From contig VXIS01000026.1 of NCBI GenBank assembly GCA_008704415.1, positions 62,001 to 126,000 on the forward strand: DNA of 64,000 bases, given 5' to 3'. Position 1 is the stretch's first letter. Each line of letters begins with the position of its first letter. Of the stretch, positions 45,216 through 56,644 are shown piece by piece. This stretch comes from Sphaerosporella brunnea. Lineage: Eukaryota > Ascomycota > Pezizomycetes > Pezizales > Pyronemataceae. The position numbers and the translations under genes are program-made. The notes beneath the pieces were generated by a model, which worked only from the letters and a program-made list of their open reading frames with translations, was not told the DNA's origin and made no database searches.

Positions 45216-47309
45216 TTAATTCTTCACCCCAAGAAGGTGGCGCACTTTGTAGTCATCGTCCTGAAGGACTGACAGTGCATCCATCTGACGGATTGTCAGA
45301 TGTGGTTGAGTCAGGATATGACGGAGGGTAGCATGATTGGTGAAGACCGTGAACGGTACCGCGGCTCCGTGGAGGTTACACTTCCAGTGGACGACCGCAT
45401 CTCTGATAGCCAGTAGTTCACGATCATATGCTGGGTACCGACTTTCGGGGTTGTGAAGCTTCCGGCTGTAGTATCCAATCACCTTGGTTTGCTCCTTCTG
45501 GCACTGCGATAGCACCGCTCCAACAGCGTACTTCCTTGCGTCTGTGTGTAGAATATAGGGGTCATCCTTGGTGGGGAAAGCGAGTACCAGCGCTGTCCAA
45601 ATTGCTCGCTTCAGAGCTGCAAATGCTCGTTGGCGCTCGTCCGTCCAGGCGAATGGCCGGTAGGTTACCTTGCTGGGTTCACCACGCTTGCCACTCGTAT
45701 ACTTGGACGGTGTCGTTCGGCTCATCTGATAGAGTGGCTGGGCCATGTGTGCATAGTGGTCAATGAACTTCCGATAGTAACTGGTCAACCCCAGAAATCC
45801 GCAGACTTCGTCCTCGTCCTGAGGCTGAGGCCACTCCCGAACCGCTGCAGTCTTGTGTTCCTGGGTATGGATACCATCGCTCGATATCGTGAATGCACAA
45901 AACTCGACTCGTTCCTGTGCGCACTCTCATTTGCTGCGCTTCACCCGCAGTCCATGATTCAGGAAACCGTTCAAGACACACCGAACCTGCTTCACATGCT
46001 CTTCCAATGATCGGCCATGTATCGAGACATCAACCAATTACAGCCCTACGAACCGGCGCATCTCAGGGGTCAGAAGTCCATTCATCATCCGCATAAATTG
46101 ACTCGGAGCGTTGGCGAACCCAAACGGAAGCACCCGCCACTCGTACAACCCAAACTTGGTGGTGAAGGCGATCTTGTGGCGATCGCCAGCTGCGATGCGT
46201 ATCTGGTGGTACCCGCTGGCAAGATCCAGCTTAGAGAACACCTTAGACCCTTCCAGCCCGTTGAAGAGGTCTTCGATGTGCGGCAATGGGTAGCGATCCT
46301 TGATGGTGATTCTGTTGACCGCCCGGTAGTCAATGCACATTCGCAGCTCCCCGTCTGCCTTTGGCACGAACAGGACCAGCGATCCGTAGTTGCTCGAGGA
46401 TGGCGTGATCCACGCGTTGCGAATTGCCTTGTCAAGCTCCGTTTCCTCCTTGGAAGATATATGGTAGGGCAACCGGAACAGTGCCTTTGCTCCATCTTCG
46501 ATGGCGATCCTAAACTCATGACCACCCTCCTTCGCGTTGTGTTATGTGGGCTCGTCAAAAAATCCTTGAGCGCCGAACTCCTGTAGCATCGCCATTATTT
46601 CGTCGAGTGGATTGGTGTCGGCTTCGTTCTTGTAAACCCGTATGAAGAACGCCTTCTTGAGCAGCCGGCGGTCAACATTCCGAAGCTCCTCCTGTAGCAT
46701 GATATCGACCCCCATGAGCCGCGCTTGTTCTTGTACCTTGCCCGCGTCCCACGGCCGCAATCCCGGTAGGCAGTGTATGTGACCACCATCATGGGGCTCC
46801 TCCCAAGCACGGTCTGACTCCCACATCTCATTCGTGTTGTGGTCGATATGGTAACGACCGTTGATATCCCGCATCCAGCGCTTGCCCAGCATGATGTCGA
46901 ACCCCTTGACATCGTAGATGGTAAAGTCCGCTTCGTATATGTAGGAGCCGATGTGCAAGCAGAGGTGCACCCGCTGGCGCCTCTCCACCGAGTCCAGTGT
47001 AATGGCGTTGGCGGTCTCTACCACCATCCATCCAGCATTGACAATCTCCAACGCGGCCCCGCGCTCTCGTAATTGCTCGGCATGGTTTCTTGAGATGTAG
47101 TTCTCCGATGCACCATCGTTCTTCACAGCCTTGACCGAACCCGAGCACCATTCCTCCTTCCCTTTGTGGCAGTATCGGACCTGTTCTTTAAAACGGAGCA
47201 GATCGGATACCTCAGAACTGTCGGTCAGTCGCAAGCGATGATATTTGGTGAACCGCTGGAAAGCAGTGGTCGACCCGTCTGCACTCCGGATCTCTCTGGG
47301 CTTGTCCAC
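45216..47309 (-). pseudogene. Gypsy protease, reverse transcriptase and RNase H
   Basis: Read on the minus strand in essentially one frame with stop codons. The protease (about 47130-46850) has NDGASENYIS in place of the usual D-S/T-G-A and the flap end DIMLGKRWM. RT (about 46470-45790) has SLVLFVPKADGELRMCIDYR, DLASGYHQIR and LPFGFANAPSQF, but the YxDD catalytic motif reads Leu-Val-Asp-Val after a TAA, so the enzyme is dead. A second stop (TGA) lies at about 45930. RNase H (45620-45216) has HTDARKYAVGAVLSQ and YDRELLAIRD, but the later Asp is Asn (FTNHATL). The frame stops at TAA where 'KNRAADALSRRPD' is normally read through. Confidence 0.93.
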
Positions 47310-47341
47310 ATGCTCCCGGTCCTGACCATGCTTTTCAAACT

Positions 47342-47671
47342 AATCGACTGAGCTCCGTCTGTTGTTGAGCTTCCCAAGCTCCTCGTCTGCGCTGCGTCTC
47401 TTGGACCTGTCCGCACGCCGCCGGTCCTGGCCCTGCTTCTCAAGCTCCTCGTCTGCGCTCCGTCTGTTGGACTTGCCCGCACGATGCCGGTCATGTTTCT
47501 CAAGCTGCTCGTCTTCGCTGCGGACGTTTCTGAGCTGCCTCTCTTCTCGCAGTTGTCTCTTTAATTTACTGATCCGGTCCTGGCGCGCTGCCAGCTTCTC
47601 CCGCAACAGCTGCAGTTTATCGGACCACTCATCCACCACCGCCTTGACCCATAGAAGCGACCCTCTGTTCA
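47342..47671 (-). pseudogene. Gypsy Gag remnant, coiled coil
   Basis: ATG 47671 starts about 110 residues: DKLQLLREKLAARQDRISKL and more heptads, then two or three copies of a unit like RSADEELEKQGQDRRRADRS. The region is the Gag-side coiled coil. No CCHC knuckle is visible. The repeated units expand or shrink by about 63 bp. Confidence 0.7.
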
Positions 47672-47786
47672 TTCTGGGATCGGGTTTCTCTAAGATGCGG
47701 CGTCTCGTAGCTAGATGTTCGTTCGATCGGACTCCCGTAGTCACGACGTCGCTGGTGCTGTACACGCGAAAAAGTACTGCTACTAA

Positions 47787-47910
47787 TGTGGGAAGTGGTG
47801 GTCGCGCGAGAAAGGTAGAAAGGAAGATAGCTTCTACGTTGCGTGCGCGCGGGTTTATATACAAGATGTGAAATGATCCTCCCCGTAAAACCTCAACCCG
47901 CACGCTCACA
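47787..47910 (-). repeat. 5' LTR (upstream of gag) of the gypsy element
   Basis: About 124 bp. Adjacent bases inside the element (minus strand TTAGTAGCAGTAC) are a weak match to an initiator-tRNA primer site. Confidence 0.88.
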
Positions 47911-48675
47911 AATCGACACGAACGAAAGGCTTGCCAGTGGCTCACGCTGGGCCCACCAGGGCACGAGCAAAGTCAATGTGTGGTGGGAGAAAGCACTCAC
48001 GCCGTAGCCTCAAATTCGTGGACCCGAGTCTTCCACTACTATCATAGATACTCCTACATCCAATGTAACTGTGTGCCGGTGAACTTTTCTCCTCCGGGTA
48101 TGGTTGTGGCCTAAATCCGTAATGCATCACTTGCCGATCCCCGAGCACCCCAAAAACTGTCCTAGGCGAAGCCCAATCGCCATGAAAGTCTCGCATATCG
48201 ATCGACACTTGTCTACACAAGCTGACTGAAAGATACGCACGTTCTTGCCAAACGCAATACAACTCCACCGTCCGCCACAGATATGGTTCCGTTCAACCGC
48301 CCGCGACAGCGGGGGGTAGTAGAATGTCGGATAGAAGTTGTCACTGTTCTGCGTCAGCTAGAAGCCGAGGTAGTGGCAACCCATCTTCGGCGTGCAAGGC
48401 AGGGTTGGTACCAGCCGCAGACTGGCACCGGTGGGCGAGCAGCACAGTTGGTAACGGGGGTGGACAATTGTCAACCCAGTTTTGTGAACAACGGCAAAGT
48501 GGGTGCAATCTGGAAGCCCAAGCAAATAAAGAGCACACAGGCTATAGTTGCATGCCCAGCTGGTATACCTTCGTAACTGCACGCAACGACAAGTCACGGA
48601 TCAACCCAGGATTTATCGTGAAGAGAAAACAAACGCAGGTAGGCAAATCTCGCCGCTTTATCCGTCAACCCTGCT

Positions 48676-48726
48676 GTTGCAAACCGGCTTTCTAGGCATG
48701 CGTAAGGACGAGTGAGATGGAGTGAT
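48676..48726 (+). repeat. Fragment of the copia LTR
   Basis: AAACCGGCTTTCTAGGCATG followed by a deleted version of the LTR start (TAAGGACGAGTGAGATGGAGTG) matches the first 60 bases of the LTRs at 28417 and 30886. It is the remnant of another copia insertion. Confidence 0.75.
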
Positions 48727-48782
48727 AGAATACCGAGTGATGTCTAGTTAGGCTTGGAGGTACTCGCTGGACACGCAGAGCC

Positions 48783-49534
48783 ATGCCTGCCGCCGAACCC
48801 AGACAAGCTACTCCTCGCAGCCACCTTCGCCGTTCCATTGCAACGCTCATTGTATTCGACCACACACGCAGTGTTGATACATCATGTTCCCTCGTTGAGG
48901 ACCGCAAGGTTGCCGCTGTGAGGCCAGCGTTGCACCTACTGCGTAGCTTCAGCCGCGTAGCAAAAGAAAACACCAATGCACTCATGCAGGAGCGACCACG
49001 CCGATTGCGTGCCAATCTCGGGCTGTCGATCGCGACTCTTCGAAACCTGGACAATCTGCATACCGCTCACGATACCATGGAGATCCACAGGATACAGACC
49101 ATCCTGTTGGCGCGGTTTGTGGCTTCCAACGACAACGCGCACGACGTCATTGTGAGCATGCAGTGCGCAGACTTGGTCTGCACCATGAAGACCACGTGGT
49201 GCAAACTGTACAAGGGAAGGCTCACACAGCCCAGCTCTGCGCGGCGGGAACACAGTGAACCAGGTCATCGCCAACGCCAGTGCCCAATTCAAGCAGGCCT
49301 CCACCGTTCAGCGCGACACCTGCGGAAGCCTGGCAACCCAGACTGAACAGCTTCAACACTGCCGATGTAATCCAGCTGGTTCAGCCTTCCACCGCACATC
49401 CTGTTACCGACGTCGACGAAGACAGCGGAGATTGGAAGCCCTCCGCTGGCCTGCTGCGTGGAGGAATACCCTTCTTCACAGATGGACACGTGTTCAATCT
49501 ATACCATCCCCTGCGCGTCTTCGCTGCGCCCTGA
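48783..49534 (+). pseudogene. Unknown helical protein gene, frame changes or introns
   Basis: ATG 48783 opens a well-coding frame (RSIATLIVFDHTRSVDTSC, ALHLLRSFSRVAKENTNALM, DTMEIHRIQTILLARFVASN) to about 49230. A GTGAGC donor lies at 49152. Homogeneous coding then shifts to a second frame at about 49232-49350 (NTVNQVIANASAQFKQASTV) and to a third at about 49340-49534 (TADVIQLVQPSTAHPVTDVD, then GGIPFFTDGHVFNLYHPLRV) with a TGA at 49532-49534. A possible 112-base intron 49152-49263 would join the first two frames. No clear intron joins the last two. No domain recognised. Confidence 0.4.
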
Positions 49535-49675
49535 TATCAAGCTCCCAGGACAAACTCGGTGGAAAGAGTTTGCGCGAACGAAACCCCCGTGCTTTTATTC
49601 TATGTCCTTACTGTGGCACCAGACCCCGTCCAGGATCGAGAGGAGAACGACCCTGTGGTCGCTGCGATGGACCCG

Positions 49676-50155
49676 GCAGCTCAGGGTGTTCAGGCAGCTC
49701 AGGGTCCGGTGGTCGCTCAAGATCCACATCGTCAGGGTCTGCAGGCAGCTCAGGGTCCGGTGGTCGTTCAAGGTCCGCATCGTCAGCAATTGGTTGAGGG
49801 TCCGGTTGTCGTTCCCGATCCGGATCCTCAGCAATTGGTTCAGGGTACGACGGTCGTTTTTGATCCGCATCGTCAGCGGTTGGTTGAGGGTCCGGTAGTC
49901 GTTCCAGATCCGGATCCTCAGCAGTTGGTCCACGGTACGATGGTCGTTTTAGCTCCGCATCGTCAGCAGTTGGTGCAGGTTCCGGTGGTCGTCCAAGATC
50001 CGCATCCTCAGCGTGTGCAGTTGGCTCAGGGTGTGCAGTCCGCTCAGGGTTCGTTGGTCGTTCATGATCAGCGTCGTTAAGGTGTGCTGTGGGCTCAGGG
50101 TCCAATGCTCGTTCAAGATCCGGTATCTCAGGTTGCTCAGGGTCCGGTGGCTCAG
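49676..50155 (+). repeat. 45-bp minisatellite with open frames on both strands
   Basis: About ten imperfect copies of a 45-bp unit (core GGTCCGGTGGTCGTTC...CCTCAGCAGTTGGT). Because 45 is a multiple of three, frames stay open on both strands: plus strand with units like PVVVPDPDPQQLVQG, minus strand with ADDADLERPPDPEP. Neither is clearly the real protein. Confidence 0.85.
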
Positions 50156-50271
50156 CCTGTTCCACCCCGCCCAATGGGAATCCATCGTCAGATCAACGTC
50201 GCCGCGCAGCGCATGGAACAAACGCACATCGGCCGGCTGCCTTACGACCTGCTGTAGGGTTGGAGATGTAG

Positions 50272-50568
50272 GGTTGGATTCAGAGTGATGGGGGATGTCG
50301 CGAGTCGGATTGGGTTCATCTTGTAAATAGCACGTCGCGGCCTCAGACAGACATCACACGTTTTACCACCTACCATCGCACCTCCTACACCTACCTGCTC
50401 CCGCTGACCGTGATGCTGCACCGCGAATCGACCGGCGAAATTGACACGATCAAAACCTCGGTTCACATCGCCCGCTTTGGCGAGGACAATACCATGCAGC
50501 TGATGCGCCAGGTGATGTCGGTGGAATGTGGCTACTTCGGGACGAAGGTGTTTGATAACAGCATTTGA
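50272..50568 (+). CDS. Unknown protein, probable last exon
   Basis: A plus-strand frame without an ATG runs to TGA 50568. Its codons have strong G/C third positions and a globular composition: DITRFTTYHRTSYTYLLPLT, STGEIDTIKTSVHIARFGED and RQVMSVECGYFGTKVFDNSI. An acceptor may be GCCTCAG at 50345 or TAAATAG at 50330. Upstream lies the minisatellite, so the rest of the gene may start before it. A minus-strand frame of 127 codons covers the same bases but looks like its shadow. No family recognised. Confidence 0.45.
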   Translation, partial: GWIQSDGGCRESDWVHLVNSTSRPQTDITRFTTYHRTSYTYLLPLTVMLHRESTGEIDTIKTSVHIARFGEDNTMQLMRQVMSVECGYFGTKVFDNSI

Positions 50569-50956
50569 ACCCCTGACAATGGCCGTCGCGTGCCGATTAG
50601 GCCACCAGAAGCACGCGGACAGCATTGTGAGCCTGCAGATAAATGTGACCAGAAAACAAGCAAACGGATGGGAGGCTTTGGCGGTTAGGGGGTTTCTAGT
50701 TTCATGTAATCATTATGGAGTATCGTTTCATATGCATGTTTCAATAGGTGCTCTCACAATCGAATGTTGTGCTTCTGTGCGGTCGTGAGTGGACCCAGCA
50801 ACTGTATAGGCTCACCGTCCGCAACAAGAAAGGAGCAAGTTAGCGGATTGATTGTCCCCTATCGTTACTAGCGACCGCGGTTCCGGCCGGGTCGAGTTTC
50901 GGCATGCGGTACCCTGACTCCTCCGCAGGAAGGCTTCCGTTGTTGTAACATCAAAG

Positions 50957-51280
50957 GTGATCGCATTCAAGTATGCTCGCAACGATGCATTTGTTGAGTT
51001 CCTGGCTGGCTTCGGCGCCGCGGTTCACTGTCACCGCGCGCGACCGCTCCCCAGGTCGTTCCGTTCCATAAACTACAAAATTCTTACCGGCGCACCAAGA
51101 ATATCGCTGGCGTTGCTGGCGCGGAGTGATTGTTCATGATTGCTGTCTCCATGTCTCCAGGTCATGTTGACGCGGTTCGGGGTCACCAGCGGGCAGACGT
51201 CCATGCCACTCACCCTCTCTGTTGAAACAGCCGGCATCAACAGATCCGTGCGCAAACGGCGACGGTGGCACCGAGTATAG
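50957..51280 (+). pseudogene. Unknown coding islands
   Basis: Two pieces in the same frame. 50957-51139 reads AFKYARNDAFVEFLAGFGAA to a TGA. 51161-51280 begins right after a CTCCAG acceptor-like site with VMLTRFGVTSGQTSMPLTLS and ends in a basic patch RKRRRW. They could be exons of one gene, but no donor gives the right phase. Function unknown. Confidence 0.3.
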
Positions 51281-52374
51281 GAGATCACAGTTTGTTGCAC
51301 CCACAGCGGACACAGATCACGATCAGGCACAGACCCAGGGGCGACTGGTCTCAGGTGTCTCTCTGACGACCTCACTCCGGAGACTGAGGGACCACCGGTC
51401 ACAGCACGATGACCGGAGACATGCGATGAGGGAAGACCGAGCCACGGCCGCCCCCTGAACCTACGTGGCCGCATTTTCCGCCTCGTGTGTTGGCAGGTGT
51501 AGACCCTGAGTGACTGCCGTGCCGAGGACCGGCAGTCCACCTGACCGGCGGCCGACTACAGAATGCCAAAGCTGGTATTCCGGTGGCGATGCTCCACTAC
51601 ACCATGACCACCGTGGCGCGGTTGGACATTTTTTATGCTCTGAGACCCCTCGCACCAGACCCAACAAATCATTATCCCTCACCGGCTACGACGATCCATC
51701 CGACACGTGTAGGCCCGAAAAACACTGTTGCTCATCTCCCATCTGCCTGTTCATCTACCGCTGCTCTGCCGCCGCGACATAGATGGCCTTCCTAATCCTA
51801 CCAGTCGGGCTGTTAAGTGCTTGTCGCGGACGTGCACCCGATTAAAAGGAAGTGATCGGGCAAACATTACATTCCAACGCGCTGCCCAGCAGCAGGAGGC
51901 GTCCAGTGCATCCTCCTCAGGCATGCACGGAGTGTGGTGCTGTCTCAGCCGATCCCTCAGCCCAGATCCAGACGCGCAGGATCCGCTTCCGGAAGGCGTC
52001 ACCATCTCCTACAGCGCCGCTTAATGGTCGCCGTGCGGAGAAGCTGGTAAGCGCCACGATGGCTGCTGCACGAGGCTCAATTGCGTGCCCCACTCGTGGG
52101 CGCTGTGTGCTAGGACATTGGTGACTACGCGACGGAAACTATCAGGGCTAACCCCTGGGCTGGGCCGGACAGGGACAAACAGCGGCGATGTAGGGCGCGA
52201 TGTCTGCCGCATTTACGTGTGCGGTTTGGTACGCGTTTGGTTTTGCTTGTTGAGGGGTTACTTACATGAACGGAATATCACGCGAATGACAAAACACACG
52301 GCGTACGCAAAACAAAAGAGGTTTGAATTACACGCTGATCAGCCCCCGTTGCCGCAGGTGTCAATGCGGAAACC

Positions 52375-53130
52375 TTACTTCTCCTCCTGCAGGCTTCCAC
52401 TGAATTGCGCCCCCTCGACCCAGCGGATCACTGTCTGCAAGACCTTCGCAACCTCGCCAGCGCTCGCTCCATGGGTCTTCAATTCGCTGATTCGGCGAGC
52501 ACAAATCGGGGCCGCATCGGGCGAGCCCACAGCGACCCGGATCAGCAGGAACATCGCCTGGTTGGTGAACACCAGAGATCTGTCGTAGGTGGAGATCCGA
52601 ACTCCAATATCCGTGCGGGCCAGGGGCGATTGCAGAAACTTTCCCCGGACCGTCCATGACCTGCACATTTGGTCTGTTGAACCTGACCTGCGGGGTCTGG
52701 GACGCTGGGGTGACCGGCTGCGACGCGCATGTCGTTGGTGGTGTAGCCATCAACGTTCTCGGGGTCTCTGCTTGGTGAAGCACCGCTGATCGTGCAGACA
52801 ATCCTTGGAGGCGTGGTTCTGCGGAGCGCGCTCAAGAACCGTCAGTATGTGGACAACGCCAACACTCACCAGGAAACGTACCTCCTTTGGTACCGGCACC
52901 GGATGGGGAGCGGGGCGGAGTGCTGTTTTCAGCAGTCGCTGTGTCGCTTTGTGCCCCTCTGCGGTGCGACGTTTGATTGCGTGGAAATTTTCCCTGTGAC
53001 GGAATTTGTCCAACGGCTTGGGTCGCTGTGACGGAGGGAGCTGTTGCACCACCAAGCCGTACCTCTGGACGGCGAGCGAATAGTCGTCCAAAGCGTGTTG
53101 TAGCTGTGTGTTTGGGTTAACCGCCGTCAT
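52375..53130 (-). pseudogene. Unknown gene with one good intron and a frameshift
   Basis: ATG 53130 (minus) begins a coding frame MTAVNPNTQLQHALDDYSLA, then KAT/RLL-rich helices to KEVRFL. A canonical 51-base intron follows (52869-52819: GTGAGT, TACTGAC, CCGCAG). After it, two frames compete. The coding-like sequence (VRFNRPNVQVMDGPGK in one, then KFLQSPLARTDIGVRISTYD and RVAVGSPDAAPICARRISEL in another) changes frame near a GGGG run at about 52645, which suggests a one-base indel. It ends at TAG/TGA near 52375. No homology recognised. Confidence 0.45.
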
Positions 53131-53587
53131 GGTGGGAGTGAGGTGTGGTTGCGATGGTTGGTTTGCACAGCGAGGTATATAGCCCAATTTTGCGAATCAG
53201 CTGACCCTCGACGTATTGCGGCACCGGGGGGGCAGAGTGCCAGTCATTGGCGGGTGCAAAACCGGGATTTGCACATCAAAGGATCCATCTCGTGTCGTGG
53301 CGTGCGATTTGTACCCCCCCTTGCACAAGGATTGCTCATGGAAGGGATAGCTGCCGCTCTGTGGCATGAATATGAAGCCCTCGTCGAGTGATTCGGTCAA
53401 AAACAACCGCTGCCTTGGTCTGGCCAGAAGAATCGTCTATGAGAACCTCCGCCACCGAACAGCCACATAGCACTACTCAATCCACGCGAACCGAACAGGC
53501 TTCCAATAGTCGGCATAGTGAGCCAACTGCACGCTGGCGGATTCATATAAGACGAAGCACCGTCAGAACATGTGATACCATGTGGTA

Positions 53588-54234
53588 ATGCCTGCGGCCC
53601 GATGAATCAGGAATTCCGATCTCTGGAACGCCAATGAGGGTTATATGCACGAAAGATGTGCAACAGAATAAAGGTAGGAACAGCAGTCAGCTTTTAAAAC
53701 GGATAAGTCGGTGACGATGCCAAATACGTGTAGTCATAACAGGAGGTTTGTGGTCATAAGGACTACAAAGTCTGAAAGCTAGAAGACTCTAAAGGACGTA
53801 ATAAGGAACGATTACAAAATATGTAGAATACTGATATCGTACCGAACACAAATCATACCAAGTGTGATAGCCTTACGGTTGCTTTACTGGGTGTACAGAA
53901 TGGTACATCACCGGACGTTGGGGTGCTCGTACGTTACAACCTAGCCTACTTCTCACTGTCACTTGGCCGCTGTGCCTTGGAACATGTGACATTGCTGACA
54001 TCTGAAAATCCCGAAGCACCAACCTCCACCACCCGCCCTACCCTCACGCCATAGATGATATTTAGCGGTCAGCCATGTGGTTCGTGCCGCGCGTCTCATG
54101 TTCAACAGTGCAAGAGCCCGTTGCTTTTTGTACGCTCTTCTTCAGTATCCGAGTCTGACCCGTCCAGGTTTGAGTCCTGCTCCCGGAAGTGAAGGACTGA
54201 GGAAAACTCTAGTTCTGTATATACCATTCCAATA
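53588..54234. other. No supported gene
   Basis: AT-richer, with no long frame and no repeat. An SP/TIR-like end appears only at 54235. Confidence 0.4.
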
Positions 54235-55053
54235 CAGGGCTGTCAATAGTCCGGCCACCCGCCAGGTCAAACCGGGCCCCACGGAGTGGGTCAGGTCGTG
54301 CCGGTGAGCTGGCAAGCCCGACAGGTTCGGGCCGGCATAACAAAAACGTTGATATTTGATAGGCGCCGGCTGGTGCCCGGTATCCTGAATTAAGGTCGGG
54401 TCGGTCATTGTGCCGAACGCGGGGCCACTCAAAGCGCTAATCATTCGGTTTTGGCCGCGTCGAACGCAATCAAAAGACTGGTCGATCCACCCCAAAAACA
54501 GCAACTCGGACAAGAGTCGGAATAAAACGGGGCGGAACTGCTGACGGTTTGCTCACAAATCTCGCCCTTGAATCCAAAGACTATCGCTCGCAGGAGAGCC
54601 GGAATGAAACGGAGCGGAACTGCGGACGTTTGGCTAACAAACCACGCCCTTAAACCCAAACACAGCAGCTCAAACGAGAGTCGGGATACCGCGGAGCGGA
54701 AATGCTGATCTGCTATATGGCGCGGGTTTTCAAATTCATCAGGTTGCGCGTATGCTGAGTGACTTGGAACGGCGGGTGGCGGAGATGGAGGGGTAGCTGC
54801 AAGTCCTTCAGGTTGTTGAATCTGTATCTGGCGTTGATGTTTCTTTCCTTGATGTATGTGTAAGCAACAAACTACAGATGCCTCGCGGGCCCGCCGGGCG
54901 CCGGGTACTTCTGGGCCTGGCGGGTGCCCGTAGACCCCTGGGTCTCGATCCAAAAAGCCTGGTCCAAACGGGCCGTGATTTCAAAAGCCCGTTTCAATCA
55001 GTCCGGTTCCGGCCGCGCTCAAAGCCGGACTGGCCGGACTTTTGACAGCCCTG
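54235..55053 (+). mobile_element. hAT-like element, family 1, inverted copy with perfect TSD
   Basis: Same TIRs as the copies at 2189 and 39728, in inverse orientation. The TSD is TTCCAATA (54227-54234 and 55054-55061), perfect. The interior has three imperfect copies of an 80-85 bp unit at about 54490-54715, absent from the other copies, and the carried ORF remnant (MLSDLERRVAEMEG, then a stop) at about 54750-54890. Confidence 0.95.
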
Positions 55054-55665
55054 TTCCAATATGTTGTTCTACTACACATTGTGGGAATCGGAGGAGGCAG
55101 CCAAACTGCATCAGCTGTCAGGGAACTCTAGTTGGATTGGATTCTCTCACGGTTTATTCTTCATGGTTCTGCAATCGTACTCTTTGTTGAATGCATTATG
55201 TGCAATCTTAAACATATAGCTACCAGATGCGGCGGACGTACAGTATAAAAATTGAAGCACAGGAAAAAGCCGACGACACATCCAAAGACCCGCCCGTTCA
55301 CACCACTTCCGCGCCAGTAGACGCCAGCATCCAAGCCGTCATTGAAATCTGCTTTAGTTGCCCAGTGGCGACGTAACTGATGGATGCGTCTGGCGCAGAC
55401 CCGAGAATGCACATCTATAGCCTCATTGTTAGGATTAGGTCAGTGCTGACCCGACGCAAGCGGTGCGTTCAAACTATGCTACCACCGGTAGTGGGGCTCA
55501 CGGTATGCGCAGACAGCGTTGGGACGCAAATTGGCCACAGACTTTCAATGCGATGTTACTTGTGAAAGTGCATATGCATACGTCCTCAGAAATGGGGATC
55601 ACGTCGATCGCGACAGTTGGCGGTGACGACGATCGTAGCCTGCCACTGAAAACCGCGATCGCAAC

Positions 55666-56165
55666 GTGACCTGGTCCATATCTGGCCTGAGGAGTTCCCT
55701 GGTAGGTTTTCTGCGCCGCCGGAGGCAGTGTGCAGGCATCCGAACAGGCGTCTGGGCGTGGACGGCGTTACCCACCCCACACCGGATCTCGGCGCCGGCG
55801 TGCTGTCCCGGCGTGCTCGCGCATGGCCTCTTGGCATCGGGGTGCCACGACACGTGGGGTCACGAGGAGATCGCCGAAGGACCGCGCCGGGGATCGGCGG
55901 CCGGACGGGTATAGGTGGGGTTTGTTTTTGCCGTGCGGCGTAACTCCGGGGAAGGACATCAGTGAACAATATGACTGTATGCGCTGTCGCTAAGCTTGGA
56001 TGCTCAATCTTGCTCGGATACGTGCTCACAGGGAGTGGAAGTCCGCTCACTCTTGTATGGAGCCCCGATATGGAGCCGACTTCGTTCTGTGTCCGAGGCA
56101 TTGAAGTCGGCTTGCAGCTGGGGTTGTGTGGGCCGATAGTCACTGGCGGCGTCGAAACGTTGTGA
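55666..56165 (+). pseudogene. Unknown coding islands
   Basis: Two plus-strand frames with coding-like codons: 55728-55943 (LGVDGVTHPTPDLGAGVLSR) and 55962-56165 (NNMTVCAVAKLGCSILLGYV, ending at TGA). The minus strand is also open over 55586-56143. No domain, and no convincing splice pair between them. Confidence 0.25.
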
Positions 56166-56644
56166 TGTTGTCAAACATGATCCACGTTGTGTGTGCGTGT
56201 GCAATTACGTTCCTTCGATGATTATGGCGCGCTCATTTAAGAATCATCCATATCCTGCCCGCCATATTACCCTCTGAACACGTGTCAACCTTGAAGCCTC
56301 GGACACCAATGCGGCCACAACGAAGGTAAGGATGCCAGGGCAGCAACCAAAGAAGGAAACAAGTACGCCACAGAAAAAACAGCCATGGCCACGAGGAACG
56401 GCAAGCTTGCCCTGCCGCGTCCGTGTCCTTATCCCACCACCACCCCTTCCCCGTCTCCCTGGCGCTGACATAACCATTGTAGCTGCGGAACACGTCAGGA
56501 TGACACGCAAAGGATCACCGTCGTCAACAACGCAGTTGCAGTTGGTCCACTTGCATGCTATCTCCCACACGCGGAGGCTGGAGCCCCTGACACAGTTGTT
56601 GCAATGATCCGAGGCCTGGTGCTGCACACGAGCCATGTTGGCCA

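Larger units (their letters stand above)
43288..47910 (-). mobile_element. Ty3/gypsy chromovirus, decayed
   Basis: LTR-like direct repeats of about 129 and 124 bp (43288-43416 and 47787-47910; TGTGGGAAG...CACA) bound a minus-strand gag-pol. The flanks AAACG and AATCG are a 5-bp TSD with one mismatch. Pol order is protease, RT, RNase H, integrase, chromodomain, which defines a chromovirus. The LTRs are unusually short. Multiple stop codons lie in pol but it is otherwise in one frame from the protease to at least the RNase H end. Confidence 0.93.

Noticed and set aside
43288..47910. Decay of the gypsy element by RIP
   Set aside because: Some stops could arise from C-to-T changes, but I cannot count transitions without an intact relative and the element is not strongly AT-biased.
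50242..50625. A 127-codon minus-strand ORF
   Set aside because: It lies exactly opposite a plus-strand frame with stronger third-position G/C and a more globular composition, so it looks like a shadow.
55586..56143. A 185-codon minus-strand ORF as a gene
   Set aside because: The plus-strand frames across it have more natural codon and residue composition; neither strand shows a known domain.
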